Positions 33,618-42,841 of a stretch of 64,000 nt of DNA are shown here, one piece after another. The stretch covers positions 17,331 through 81,330 of the forward strand of contig NZ_JACHIH010000025.1 of the NCBI RefSeq assembly GCF_014203125.1, in the 5' to 3' direction. The notes under the pieces were generated by a model. That model saw nothing but the letters and a program-made list of their open reading frames with translations, was not told the DNA's origin and ran no database searches. Position 1 is the first letter of the stretch, and every line of letters begins with the position of its first letter. A program made the position numbers and the translations under genes. The stretch comes from Rhodopseudomonas rhenobacensis. Its GTDB lineage: Bacteria > Pseudomonadota > Alphaproteobacteria > Rhizobiales > Xanthobacteraceae.

Positions 33618-35213
33618 CTATTGCAGCCCGATCGTGGTGAGGTCCTGGAACCAATGCTGCGCCTGCACAAAGCTCTTCACCTTCGGCGACAGCGCGTGCG
33701 GGTTGGTGTCGTGCACCACCCAGACCAGCACCGCGTCGTCGACGATCAGGCTGTGCGCCTGCGCCAGCAATTCGTCCTGCTTGGTCGGATCGAACGTGGT
33801 CTTGGCCTCGTCGATCAAGGCATCGACCTTGGGGTTGTTGTAGCCGCCCCAGTTGACGCCGACCGGCGCGATCTGCCCGGAGTGGAAGAACCGCACGATG
33901 GCGTAGAGCGGATCCGAGGTGACGTAAGCGATGTTGTTGGCGGTGATGCCCTTCATGCTGTCGTCGGCCGCGCCCTTGCGCCAGGCGGTATAGAGCACTT
34001 CGAGTTCGACGACCTTGAACTCGACGTCGACGCCGATCTCCTTGAAGCTCTGCTGCAGGAATTCGTTCATCGGCAGCGACAGCATCTGGCCGGTGCCACC
34101 ATTGGCGATGATGAATGTCGCCTTCAACGGCTTCTCCGGCGAATAGCCGGCTTCCTTCACCAGCCGCTTGGCTTCGGCGGGATCGTATTTGATGGCGAAG
34201 CTCGGCTTGCCGAACCACGGACTCGACGGATCGACCTGGCCGATGGCGGGCTTGGCGAGGCCGTTCATCAGACCGACCACGGCGTCGCGGTCGATCGCCA
34301 GATTGAGCGCCTTGCGCAACCGCACATCGGTCCAGGGCGAACCGGGCAGTACGCTGAGGTGATAATTCCAGACGTGCGGCGTGACGTTGTCGACGATCTT
34401 CATGCCGGCCGACTTCAACTGCGGCACGGCGTCGGGTGCCGGCGTCTCGATCAGATCGACTTGGCCTGCGAGCAGCGCGTTGGTGCGGGTCAGCGCTTCC
34501 GGCATCGGCACCAAGACCAGCTTGTCGGTCTTCGGCAGCCGCGCCTTGTCCCAATACTCATCATTGCGGGTGAGTTCGGCGAGTTCGCGCGGCACCAGCT
34601 TGGTCAGCTTGAACGGGCCGGTGCCGGACGGCTGTGCGGCGAACTTGTCCCAGTCGTTGCCGAGCTTGGCGTATTGCGCCGGGCTCGACACCAGAAACCA
34701 CAGCATCTGGTAAGGGAAGAAGGAGTCGACCGTCTTGGTTGTAATTTCGACGGTGTCGTCGTCGATTTTGGTGTAGCTGGCGACCGACGGCAGCCGGGTC
34801 TTGACCTGCGCGCTCTGCCGCTTGTCGAACTGCGGTGCCTTATCGTTCAGCACCTTGTCTAAATTCCAGACCACCGCATCGGCATTGAATACACTTCCGT
34901 CGTGAAACTTGACGCCCTTGCGCAAGGTAAATCGCCATTTTTTCTTATCGCCATCATCGACTTTCCATGATGTTGCGAGCCCGGGCACCAGCTTGCCGGG
35001 CCGATCCGCCACGTTCATCTCCCAGGCGACCAGCGGATCGTAGATCGTATAGCCGGTGAATTGATACGCGCCGGCGCCGCGATCGGGCTGCCCGGTGGTC
35101 AGCGGAATGTCCGCCATCGAGATGCCGTAACGCACCACAGACTCGGCGCGCGCCGAACTAATTGCGGCGATCGCGACGGCGGCAGCGACGACGATGGATT
35201 TTCGTAGGGTCAT
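33618..35213 (-). CDS. ABC transporter substrate-binding protein, family 5 (copy 2)
   Basis: A periplasmic solute-binding protein of the peptide/nickel family (SBP_bac_5), about 531 residues. A signal peptide (IVVAAAVAIAAISSARA) is followed by VVRYGISMADIPL, GLATSWKVDDGDKKKWRF and FHDGSVFNADAVVWNLDKV. It is closely similar in layout to the divergent copy at 35399 and probably serves the same permeases. A sigma-54 promoter lies at 35253-35268 on this strand. Two starts (35222 GTG, 35213 ATG) are possible. Confidence 0.92.
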   Translation of the reverse strand: MTLRKSIVVAAAVAIAAISSARAESVVRYGISMADIPLTTGQPDRGAGAYQFTGYTIYDPLVAWEMNVADRPGKLVPGLATSWKVDDGDKKKWRFTLRKGVKFHDGSVFNADAVVWNLDKVLNDKAPQFDKRQSAQVKTRLPSVASYTKIDDDTVEITTKTVDSFFPYQMLWFLVSSPAQYAKLGNDWDKFAAQPSGTGPFKLTKLVPRELAELTRNDEYWDKARLPKTDKLVLVPMPEALTRTNALLAGQVDLIETPAPDAVPQLKSAGMKIVDNVTPHVWNYHLSVLPGSPWTDVRLRKALNLAIDRDAVVGLMNGLAKPAIGQVDPSSPWFGKPSFAIKYDPAEAKRLVKEAGYSPEKPLKATFIIANGGTGQMLSLPMNEFLQQSFKEIGVDVEFKVVELEVLYTAWRKGAADDSMKGITANNIAYVTSDPLYAIVRFFHSGQIAPVGVNWGGYNNPKVDALIDEAKTTFDPTKQDELLAQAHSLIVDDAVLVWVVHDTNPHALSPKVKSFVQAQHWFQDLTTIGLQ

Positions 35214-35252
35214 TGAAAACACTCAGCTCCACAGGAATGGTGGCGGCTAGGC

Positions 35253-35268
35253 TGCAACGATGATGCCA
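35253..35268 (-). promoter_or_regulatory. Sigma-54 promoter for the copy-2 binding protein
   Basis: Minus strand reads TGGCATCATCGTTGCA, with the invariant GG and GC separated by 10 bp. It agrees with TGGCAY-N5-TTGCA. Start of transcription is expected near 35243, about 30 bp before the start codon. Confidence 0.75.
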
Positions 35269-35337
35269 GCATCGCGCTGTGACCGATGCGATGACGCAAA
35301 CGTGTGAGTCCGCCAGACGTACGCGTTTCGATTTCGC

Positions 35338-35353
35338 TGGCACAGCCGTTGCA
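35338..35353 (+). promoter_or_regulatory. Sigma-54 promoter for the transporter-amidase operon
   Basis: TGGCACAGCCGTTGCA matches the -24/-12 consensus TGGCACR-N4-TTGCA at every fixed position, with GG and GC 10 bp apart. The predicted start is near 35364, 35 bp before the binding-protein ATG. Between this and the opposite promoter there is an inverted repeat GCATCG-N9-CGATGC (35269-35289), a possible activator site. Confidence 0.85.
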
Positions 35354-35398
35354 TGAGGCAGCATAAGTTTTTAGCAGCCCCGATGAAGGACATCTTGC

Positions 35399-37066
35399 AT
35401 GCGTATGATTGGTTATGTCGCTCGGCAAACCGCCGCGGCCGTCTTCATGCTGACCACTGCGAGCACGCTCGCGTTGCCACAATCGGCGAGCGCGGAAACC
35501 GTGCTGCGCATCGGCATGACTGCTGCGGATGTGCCGCGCACGCTCGGGCAACCCGATCAGGGCTTCGAAGGCAATCGCTTCACCGGCCTCACGATGTACG
35601 ACGCGCTGACGATGTGGGACCTGTCGTCCGCAACCAAAGCCAGCGTGGTAATCCCGGGCCTCGCCACCGAATGGGCGGTGAACGACGCCGACAAGACCAA
35701 GTGGACGTTCAAGCTGCGCCCCGGCGTCAGCTTCCATGACGGCGCGCCGTTCAACGCCGACGCCGTGGTGTGGAACGTCGAGAAGGTGCTGAAGCAGGAC
35801 GCGCCGCAATTCGACGCCAGCCAGGTCGGCGTCACCGCGTCGCGGATGCCGACGCTCATCTCGGCGAAGAAGATCGACGACATGACGGTGGAGCTGACCA
35901 CCAAGGAGCCGGACAGCTTCCTGCCGATCAACCTCACCAACCTGTTCATGGCGAGCCCGAGCAAGTGGCAGGCGCTGTACGAGAAGGCCCAGGGCGGCGA
36001 CGCCAAGGCGAAGTCGCAGGCGGCCTGGGCGTCATTCGCCAAGGACGCCTCCGGCACCGGGCCGTGGAAGATGTCGAAGTTCACGCCGCGCGAACGGCTC
36101 GAACTCATCAAGAACGACAAGTATTGGGACACGGCGCGGGTGCCGCATGTCGACCGCCTTGTGCTATTGCCGATGCCTGAAGCCAACGCCCGCACCGCGG
36201 CGCTGTTGTCCGGCCAGGTCGACTGGATCGAGGCGCCGGCGCCCGACGCGGTCAAGGAGATCACCGCGCGCGGCTTCAAGATCGAGAAGAACGAGCAGCC
36301 GCATGTCTGGCCGTGGCAGTTCTCCCGCGTCGAAGGCTCGCCCTGGAACGACATCCGGGTGCGCCGCGCCGCCAATCTGTGCATCGATCGCGAAGGCCTG
36401 CGCGACGGCCTGCTCGCCGGATTGATGGTGCCGGCAACCGGCACCTTCGAGCCCGGCCATCCGTGGCGCGGCAAGCCGGAATTCCAGATCAAATACGACC
36501 TGCCGGCGGCGCAGAAGCTGATGAAGGAAGCGGGCTTCGGCCCGAGCAAGAAGCTCAGCGTCAAGGTGCAGACCTCGGCGTCGGGCTCCGGCCAGATGCT
36601 GCCGCTGCCGATGAACGAATATCTGCAGCAGGCGCTCGCCGAGTGCTACTTCGACGTCAAGCTCGACGTCATCGAATGGAATACGCTGTTCACCAATTGG
36701 CGCCGCGGCACCAAGGATCCCTCCGCCAACGGCGCCAACGCCACCAACGTCACCTATGCGGCGATGGACCCGTTCTTCGCCATGGTGCGCTTCCTGCAAT
36801 CCTCGATGGCGCCGCCGGTGTCGAACAATTGGGGCTACATCAACAATCCGAAGTTCGACGCGCTGGTGACCAAGGCGCGCACCACCTTCGACGCGTCGCT
36901 GCGCGACGAAGCCTTGGCCGAACTGCACGCCGCCTCGGTCGACGACGCCGCCTTCCTCTACGTCGCCCACGACGTCGGACCGCGGGCGCTGAGCCCGAAG
37001 GTCAAGGGCTTCGTGCAGCCGAAGAGCTGGTTCGTCGACTTCTCGCCGGTGACGCTGGCGCCGTGA
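35399..37066 (+). CDS. ABC transporter substrate-binding protein, family 5 (copy 1)
   Basis: A 555-residue periplasmic binding protein with a signal peptide cleaved near QSASAE. Family motifs are GLATEWAVNDADKTKWTF, FHDGAPFNADAVVWNVEKVL and the C-terminal ALSPKVKGFVQPKSWFVDF. It is the first gene of an operon with dipeptide-type permeases and ATPases; the linked amidase suggests an amide- or ureide-like ligand rather than a peptide, but this is inference. ATG at 35399 with AAGGA upstream. Confidence 0.93.
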   Translation: MRMIGYVARQTAAAVFMLTTASTLALPQSASAETVLRIGMTAADVPRTLGQPDQGFEGNRFTGLTMYDALTMWDLSSATKASVVIPGLATEWAVNDADKTKWTFKLRPGVSFHDGAPFNADAVVWNVEKVLKQDAPQFDASQVGVTASRMPTLISAKKIDDMTVELTTKEPDSFLPINLTNLFMASPSKWQALYEKAQGGDAKAKSQAAWASFAKDASGTGPWKMSKFTPRERLELIKNDKYWDTARVPHVDRLVLLPMPEANARTAALLSGQVDWIEAPAPDAVKEITARGFKIEKNEQPHVWPWQFSRVEGSPWNDIRVRRAANLCIDREGLRDGLLAGLMVPATGTFEPGHPWRGKPEFQIKYDLPAAQKLMKEAGFGPSKKLSVKVQTSASGSGQMLPLPMNEYLQQALAECYFDVKLDVIEWNTLFTNWRRGTKDPSANGANATNVTYAAMDPFFAMVRFLQSSMAPPVSNNWGYINNPKFDALVTKARTTFDASLRDEALAELHAASVDDAAFLYVAHDVGPRALSPKVKGFVQPKSWFVDFSPVTLAP

Positions 37067-37071
37067 TCAAG

Positions 37072-37195
37072 GTGTCCCGGACGCGGTGCGGCATTCTTCA
37101 TGCCGCTCCGCGAGCCGGGACCGTAGCAAATGCCGTCTCTCGAACGGTCCCGGCTCGTAGCGCTGCGCTACGGCGCAGCACGACGTCCGGGACAC
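37072..37195. repeat. Palindromic intergenic repeat, family A copy 1
   Basis: Bounded by GTGTCCCGGACG and CGTCCGGGACAC, with inner arms GAGCCGGGACCGT and ACGGTCCCGGCTC. A relative is at 60928-61060. It lies inside the operon, between the binding-protein and permease genes, where it could form an mRNA-stabilising structure favouring the binding protein. Confidence 0.82.
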
Positions 37196-37226
37196 GCTCT
37201 GCTGACAATCTGATGAAAGAACCGCA

Positions 37227-38180
37227 TTGTTCATCTATATCGCCCGTCGCATCGTCTATGTGATCCCGATCGTGATCAGCGTCGCGCTGGTGTGCTTCCT
37301 GTTGGTGCACATCACGCCCGGCGATCCTTTGGTGGCGGTGCTGCCCGCCGACGCCTCGCAGGAATTGGCCGCGCAGCTGCGCGTCGCCTACGGCTTCGAC
37401 CGGCCGCTGCCGGTGCAGTTCGGGCTGTGGTTGTGGAAGGCGCTGCACGGCGATCTCGGCAATTCGATCGCCACCGGCCGCCCGGTGCTCGCCGAAGTGC
37501 TGCGCGCGGTCGGCAACACGGTGACGCTGGCGATTGCGGCGGCGACCATCGGCTTTTCGTTCGGGCTGTTCTTCGGCCTCGTCGCCGGTTACTTCCGTGA
37601 CACATGGATCGACAAGGTGGCGACCTCGATCGCGATCGCCGGCGTCTCGGTGCCGCATTATTGGCTCGGCATGGTGCTGGTGATCATCTTCTCGGTGCAG
37701 CTGAACTGGCTGCCCGCGGTCGGCGCCGGCCCCGGCGGCTCCGGACAATGGGGCTGGGACTGGGAGCACCTGAAATATCTGGTGCTGCCGGCGATCACCA
37801 CCTCCGTCATTCCGATGGGCATCGTCACCCGCACGGTGCGGGCACTGACCGGCGATATCCTGTCGCAGGATTTCGTCGAGGCGTTGCGCGCCAAGGGGCT
37901 GCGCGAGACCGGCGTATTCCGGCACGTCATCAAGAACGCTGCACCCACCGCGCTCGCCGTGATGGGGCTGCAACTCGGCTACATGCTCGGCGGCTCGATC
38001 CTGATCGAGACGGTGTTCTCCTGGCCGGGCTCCGGGCTGTTGTTGAACTCCGCGATCTTCCAGCGCGACCTGCCGCTGTTGCAGGGCACCATCCTGGTGC
38101 TGGCGCTGTTCTTCGTGTTTCTCAATCTCGTCGTCGACATCGCGCAGGCCGCGATCGATCCGCGCATCAAGCGGAGCTGA
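37227..38180 (+). CDS. ABC transporter permease, DppB type
   Basis: A 317-residue inner-membrane permease with about six helices. It has the N-terminal signature RRIVYVIPIVISVALVCFLL, HITPGDPL and the EAA loop VEALRAKGLRETGVFRHV. The start is TTG at 37227; no ATG or GTG in frame gives a better N-terminus. It pairs with the DppC-type permease 17 bp downstream. Confidence 0.94.
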   Translation: MFIYIARRIVYVIPIVISVALVCFLLVHITPGDPLVAVLPADASQELAAQLRVAYGFDRPLPVQFGLWLWKALHGDLGNSIATGRPVLAEVLRAVGNTVTLAIAAATIGFSFGLFFGLVAGYFRDTWIDKVATSIAIAGVSVPHYWLGMVLVIIFSVQLNWLPAVGAGPGGSGQWGWDWEHLKYLVLPAITTSVIPMGIVTRTVRALTGDILSQDFVEALRAKGLRETGVFRHVIKNAAPTALAVMGLQLGYMLGGSILIETVFSWPGSGLLLNSAIFQRDLPLLQGTILVLALFFVFLNLVVDIAQAAIDPRIKRS

Positions 38181-38196
38181 GCAGGATGGGCCGCCG

Positions 38197-39084
38197 ATGA
38201 CCACGATGACCGACACCGCGCTGCAGAGCGCTCCTGCTACCCCAGCGCGCGGCTATTGGGCCACGGTCGGCCGCCGGCTGCGCCGCGACAAGGTGGCGAT
38301 GGGCTGCGCGCTGATCCTGTTGCTGATCTTCGTCTCGGCGCTGGTGGCGCCGTGGCTCGGGCTTGCCGATCCCTATCAGGGCTCGATGATCCGAAGGCTG
38401 AAGCCGATCGGCACGCCGAACTACTTGCTCGGCACCGACGAGCTCGGCCGCGACATGCTGGCGCGGCTGGTCTATGGCGGCCGGCTGTCGCTGCTGATCG
38501 GCATCCTGCCGGTGATCCTGGCGTTCGGCATCGGCACTTCGCTGGGCCTCGTCGCCGGCTATGTCGGCGGCAAGCTCAACACCGCGATCATGCGCACCGT
38601 CGACGTGTTCTACGCGTTTCCCTCGGTGCTGCTGGCGATCGCGATCTCCGGCGCGCTCGGCGCCGGCATCACCAATTCCATCGTGTCGCTCACCGTGGTG
38701 TTCGTGCCGCAGATCACCCGCGTTGCGGAGAGTGTCACCACCGGGGTGCGCAACATGGACTTCGTCGAGGCGGCGCGGGCGTCGGGGGCCGACGCCTTCA
38801 CCATCATGCGGGTGCATATGCTCGGCAACGTACTGGGGCCGATCTTCGTCTACGCCACGGGATTGATCTCGGTGTCGATGATCCTCGCCGCCGGCCTCTC
38901 GTTCCTCGGGCTCGGCACCAAACCGCCGGAGCCGGAATGGGGCTTGATGCTGAACACGCTGCGCACCGCGATCTACGTCAATCCATGGGTCGCCGCCTTG
39001 CCCGGCGCGATGATCTTCGCGGTCTCGATCTGCTTCAACCTCTTGAGCGACGGCATGCGCAGCGCGATGGACATCAGGAATTGA
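38197..39084 (+). CDS. ABC transporter permease, DppC type
   Basis: A 295-residue permease with N-terminal cytoplasmic segment, then helices. Typical motifs are GTDELGRDMLARLVYGGRLSL and the EAA loop FVEAARASGADAFTIMRVHM, and the C-terminal FNLLSDGMRSAMDIRN. It completes the transmembrane channel with the DppB-type protein. Confidence 0.95.
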   Translation: MTTMTDTALQSAPATPARGYWATVGRRLRRDKVAMGCALILLLIFVSALVAPWLGLADPYQGSMIRRLKPIGTPNYLLGTDELGRDMLARLVYGGRLSLLIGILPVILAFGIGTSLGLVAGYVGGKLNTAIMRTVDVFYAFPSVLLAIAISGALGAGITNSIVSLTVVFVPQITRVAESVTTGVRNMDFVEAARASGADAFTIMRVHMLGNVLGPIFVYATGLISVSMILAAGLSFLGLGTKPPEPEWGLMLNTLRTAIYVNPWVAALPGAMIFAVSICFNLLSDGMRSAMDIRN

Positions 39085-39088
39085 TGGC

Positions 39089-40177
39089 ATGACCGACATT
39101 CTCGACCCACTCGACGCAATCGAAAAACTGGAGCCGATCGAAGACATCGGCGGCGTCGCGCAGCCGCTGTTGAAGGTCAACGGCCTGACCAAGCATTTCC
39201 CGGTGCGCGGCGGGCCGTTCGCGCCGAGCAAGACGGTGCGCGCGGTCGACGACGTCTCGTTCGCCATCGCCAAGGGCGAGACGCTGGGCATCGTCGGCGA
39301 ATCCGGCTGCGGCAAGTCGACCACCGCGCGCCTCCTGATGCATCTGATGCCGAGCTCGAGCGGCGAGATCATCTTCGACGCGAGGCAGGTCGGGCGCCAG
39401 CTCTCGTTGCGCGAATTGCGCCGCGGCATGCAGATGGTGTTTCAGGACAGCTACGCCTCGCTCAACCCGCGGCTCACCATCGAGGAATCCATCGCGTTCG
39501 GTCCCAAGGTGCACGGCATGGCCGACGCCGCGTCGCGCGTTTTAGCGCGCGAACTGCTCGGCAAGGTCGGCTTGCGGCCGGAGAATTTCGCCAACCGCTA
39601 TCCGCACGAGATTTCGGGTGGTCAACGCCAGCGCGTCAACATCGCCCGCGCGCTGGCGCTGTCGCCGCGGCTGGTGATTCTGGACGAAGCGGTGTCGGCG
39701 CTCGACAAATCGGTCGAGGCGCAGGTGCTCAATCTGTTGGTCGACCTGAAGCGCGAATTCGGCCTGACCTATCTGTTCATCAGCCACGACCTCAACGTGG
39801 TGCGCTACATCTCGGACCGGGTGCTGGTGATGTATCTCGGCGAAGTGGTCGAGGTCGGCCCGGTCGACGAGGTGTGGGACGCCCCCGCGCATCCCTATAC
39901 GCGGGCGCTGTTGGCGGCGATGCCATCGTCCGATCCCGACCATCGCACGCAGGTGCCGCCGATCACCGGCGACCCGCCGAACCCGATCGATCCGCCGAAG
40001 GGCTGCCGGTTTCACCCGCGCTGCCCGTTCGCCGAGCCGCTGTGCTCAGGCGCCACGCCGAAGCTCACCGAACTCAATCCGACCGGCCACCAGGCCGCCT
40101 GCACCATGGCGATCCCCGGCTCGGGACACAGCCGCGCGCCAGCCAAGGAAGTACAGAACGATGTCGACGAAACCTGA
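39089..40177 (+). CDS. ABC transporter ATPase, DppF/OppF type
   Basis: A 362-residue ATPase. Walker A GESGCGKST, Q-loop MVFQDSYASLNPR, signature ISGGQRQRVNIARAL, Walker B RLVILDEAVSALD and H-loop FISHDL. The C-terminal oligopeptide-type extension has GCRFHPRCPFAEPLC, whose cysteines may hold a 4Fe-4S cluster. Unusually, its partner ATPase (41770) is separated by the AtzG-like and amidase genes. Confidence 0.95.
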   Translation: MTDILDPLDAIEKLEPIEDIGGVAQPLLKVNGLTKHFPVRGGPFAPSKTVRAVDDVSFAIAKGETLGIVGESGCGKSTTARLLMHLMPSSSGEIIFDARQVGRQLSLRELRRGMQMVFQDSYASLNPRLTIEESIAFGPKVHGMADAASRVLARELLGKVGLRPENFANRYPHEISGGQRQRVNIARALALSPRLVILDEAVSALDKSVEAQVLNLLVDLKREFGLTYLFISHDLNVVRYISDRVLVMYLGEVVEVGPVDEVWDAPAHPYTRALLAAMPSSDPDHRTQVPPITGDPPNPIDPPKGCRFHPRCPFAEPLCSGATPKLTELNPTGHQAACTMAIPGSGHSRAPAKEVQNDVDET

Positions 40178-40361
40178 GTCCGCGACGATCAAGGCGATGG
40201 CGGCGGTGGCCGGCGTCACCGTCAGCAACGAAGTGGCGGCGCGGATCGCCAATTCGATCGGCCCGGCGTTCGAGGGCTTCGCGCCGATCGCAGGATCCTT
40301 GCCGTTCGATCTGGAGCCGGCAAGCTTCGTCGTGGTGCAGAATGCGAAGGCCGCGTCATGA
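40161..40361 (+). CDS. AtzG-like (DUF4089) small amidase partner
   Basis: A 66-residue protein (MSTKPESATIKAMAAVAGVT, ARIANSIGPAFEGFAPIAG, SLPFDLEPASF). The pattern ending LP-x-LEPA is typical of AtzG/DUF4089 proteins, which bind and stabilise AtzE-type amidases in cyanurate breakdown; GatC plays a similar part for GatA. It overlaps the ATPase gene by 17 bp and the amidase by 4 bp, so the three are translationally coupled. Confidence 0.75.
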   Translation: MSTKPESATIKAMAAVAGVTVSNEVAARIANSIGPAFEGFAPIAGSLPFDLEPASFVVVQNAKAAS

Positions 40362-41773
40362 GCGCGAGCGATCCGGCGCTGCTGTCGCTGAGCGAAATCG
40401 CAACGGCGATCGCGCAGAAGAAATTCTCCTCGCGCGAAGCCACCTTCGCCTGCCTGAACCGCATCGCGGCCTTGCAGCCCAAACTCAACGCCTTCATTGC
40501 GATCGAGCCCGAGGACGCGCTGGCCGCGGCCGACGCCGCCGATGTCGCGCTGGCGCATGGCGACAACAAAGGCGCGCTGCATGGCGTGCCGCTGGCGCAC
40601 AAGGACATGTATTACGACCAGGGCTTTGTGGTGACCTGCGGCTCCAAGATCCGCCGCGATTTCGTGGCGACCACGACGTCGACGGCGCTGCAACGACTGA
40701 AGAATGCCGGCACGGTGCGGCTCGGCTCGCTGCAGATGTCGGAATTCGCCTATGGGCCGACCGGCCACAACGCGCATTTCGGCGCGGTGCATAATCCCTG
40801 GGACCTTGACCACATCACCGGCGGCTCATCGTCCGGCTCAGGCTCAGCGGTGGCGGCACGACTGACCTATGCGGCGCTCGGCTCCGACACCGGCGGCTCG
40901 ATCCGGATGCCGGCGCATTTCTGCGGCGTCACCGGCTTGAAGACCACGGTCGGCCTCGTCAGCCGCGCCGGCGCGATGCCGCTGTCGCAATCGCTCGACA
41001 CCGTGGGGCCGTTGGCGCGTAGCGCCGAAGACTGCGCGCTGCTGCTCGGCCTGATGGCCGGCGCCGATCCCGCCGATCCGACCTGCAGCACGCGCGCCGT
41101 GCCGGACTATCTCGCCGCGACTAAAGGATCGCTACAAGGCGTCCGCATCGGCATTCCCAGCGCGTTCTATGTCGACGACCTCGATCCCGAAGTCGCGCGG
41201 GTGCTCGACGACACCCGGTCCGCGCTGCAACGCGAAGGCGCCGACATCGTCAAGGTCGAGCTGCCCGACCAGCGCCAGCTCTCGGCGGCGTGCCAATTGG
41301 TGCTCGCGGTCGAGGCCGCCGGCTTTCACACAAGCTGGATGATCGAGCGGCCGCAGGACTACGGCCCGCAAGTGTTGATGCGGCTGCAGAACGCGCTGGC
41401 GATTCCGGCCGTGACCTATCTCGAAGCGATGCGCTGGCGCGGTCCGGCGCTCGCCGCGCATCTCGCAGCATCGGCTGGCGTCGACGCGGTGCTGGCGCCG
41501 GTGGCGCCGGTGGCGGCGCCGACCATCGCGGAGAGCGACGTCGGCAATTCGCTCGACGCCGAGGCGGTGATTCAGCGGCTGACTCGCTTCACCCGGCCGA
41601 TCAACTATCTCGGCCTGCCGGCGCTGGCGCTGCCCTGCGGGTTCACCCCAGCCGGTCTGCCGGTCGGGCTGCAAGTCATCGGCAAGCCGTTCGACGAGGC
41701 GATGCTGCTGCGGATCGGCGCAGCCTGGCAGCGCGCCACCGACTTTCACAGCAAGACGCCGGAGCTTGCATGA
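40358..41773 (+). CDS. Amidase-signature hydrolase
   Basis: A 471-residue amidase-signature enzyme. The catalytic triad is visible: Lys in LAHKDMYYDQG, cis-Ser in GGSSSGSGSAVA and the nucleophile Ser in DTGGSIRMPA. There is no signal peptide, so it acts in the cytoplasm on an imported amide. Similarity to GatA/AtzE-type enzymes and the AtzG-like partner suggest a urea-derivative or small amide substrate; ammonia release would feed nitrogen metabolism. The exact substrate is unknown. Confidence 0.9.
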   Translation: MSASDPALLSLSEIATAIAQKKFSSREATFACLNRIAALQPKLNAFIAIEPEDALAAADAADVALAHGDNKGALHGVPLAHKDMYYDQGFVVTCGSKIRRDFVATTTSTALQRLKNAGTVRLGSLQMSEFAYGPTGHNAHFGAVHNPWDLDHITGGSSSGSGSAVAARLTYAALGSDTGGSIRMPAHFCGVTGLKTTVGLVSRAGAMPLSQSLDTVGPLARSAEDCALLLGLMAGADPADPTCSTRAVPDYLAATKGSLQGVRIGIPSAFYVDDLDPEVARVLDDTRSALQREGADIVKVELPDQRQLSAACQLVLAVEAAGFHTSWMIERPQDYGPQVLMRLQNALAIPAVTYLEAMRWRGPALAAHLAASAGVDAVLAPVAPVAAPTIAESDVGNSLDAEAVIQRLTRFTRPINYLGLPALALPCGFTPAGLPVGLQVIGKPFDEAMLLRIGAAWQRATDFHSKTPELA

Positions 41774-42795
41774 GCAACCTGGTCGAGGTCAAAAATCTCA
41801 ACATCCGCTTCACCGGCGAACGCACCGTGCATGCGGTGAACGACCTCAGCCTGTCGCTCGGCGAGGGCGAAGTGCTCGGGTTGCTCGGCGAATCCGGCTC
41901 CGGCAAGAGCGTGACGCTGCGCGCCCTGATGCGGCTGTTGCCGAAGAAGCGCACGCAGATTTCCGGCTCCGTCAACGTGCTCGGCCAAGACGTGCTGGCG
42001 CTCGATGATGACGGGCTGTCGGCGTTTCGCGGCCAGACCGCGTCGATGATCTTCCAGGAGCCGGCGCTGGCGCTCGACCCGGTCTACACCATCGGCCGGC
42101 AGATCGCCGAAAGCGTGATGCGCCACGAAGGCAAGAGCCACGCCGAGGCGCAGGCGCGCGCGCTGCAGATGCTCGAAGTGGTGCGGATCCCGTCGGCCAA
42201 GCGCCGGTTAGATGCCTATCCGCACGAGATGTCGGGCGGGATGCGGCAGCGCGCGATGATCGCGCTGGCCTTGGCCTGCAAGCCCAAGATCCTGCTCGCC
42301 GACGAGCCCACCACCGCGCTCGACGCCACCGTGCAGATCCAGATCCTGCTGCTGCTGCGCGAATTGCAGCGCGAATTCGGCATGTCGGTGATCTTCGTCA
42401 CCCACGACATCGGCGTGGCGATCGAGATCTGCGACCGCGTTGCGGTGATGTATGCCGGGCAGATCGTCGAACAAGGAACGCTGAGCCAGATCGTGCGCAC
42501 GCCGCTGCATCCCTATGCGCAGGGGCTGCTGGCCTCCACCGTGCACGGCGCCAAGCGCGGCGCGAGGCTGGAAACCATCCCGGGCACCCCGCCATCGCTC
42601 GACAAGGCGCCGACCGCCTGCTCGTTCGCGCCGCGCTGCCGCTACGCCCAGCCGCGCTGCGTCGAGGCGCTGCCGCCGGACGTCCAGGTCGGGCCGAACC
42701 GCACCGCGCGTTGCATCCTGGCCGAGCCGATCGCCGACGGTGCCGCGCCGGCGCGCGCCGCCGATGCTGTTGCGGGCGGGCTCGATCTCGCCTAA
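41770..42795 (+). CDS. ABC transporter ATPase, DppD/OppD type
   Basis: A 341-residue ATPase: Walker A GESGSGKSV, Q-loop MIFQEPALALDPV, signature MSGGMRQRAMIALAL, Walker B ILLADEPTTALD, H-loop FVTHDI, and the C-terminal ACSFAPRCRYAQPRC. Overlaps the amidase stop by 4 bp. The frame extends far upstream inside the amidase gene, but similarity begins at MSNLVEVKNL. It ends 46 bp before nasT. Confidence 0.95.
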   Translation: MSNLVEVKNLNIRFTGERTVHAVNDLSLSLGEGEVLGLLGESGSGKSVTLRALMRLLPKKRTQISGSVNVLGQDVLALDDDGLSAFRGQTASMIFQEPALALDPVYTIGRQIAESVMRHEGKSHAEAQARALQMLEVVRIPSAKRRLDAYPHEMSGGMRQRAMIALALACKPKILLADEPTTALDATVQIQILLLLRELQREFGMSVIFVTHDIGVAIEICDRVAVMYAGQIVEQGTLSQIVRTPLHPYAQGLLASTVHGAKRGARLETIPGTPPSLDKAPTACSFAPRCRYAQPRCVEALPPDVQVGPNRTARCILAEPIADGAAPARAADAVAGGLDLA

Positions 42796-42841
42796 GCGAT
42801 CGGGGAGTCTTGCTTCGACAGCCTTTGAGTGACGTCGCGCC

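Noticed and set aside
33508..34554. Long upstream extension of the small membrane protein frame
   Set aside because: It is a shifted reading of the binding-protein gene; only the last 82 residues have a ribosome site and hydrophobic segments.
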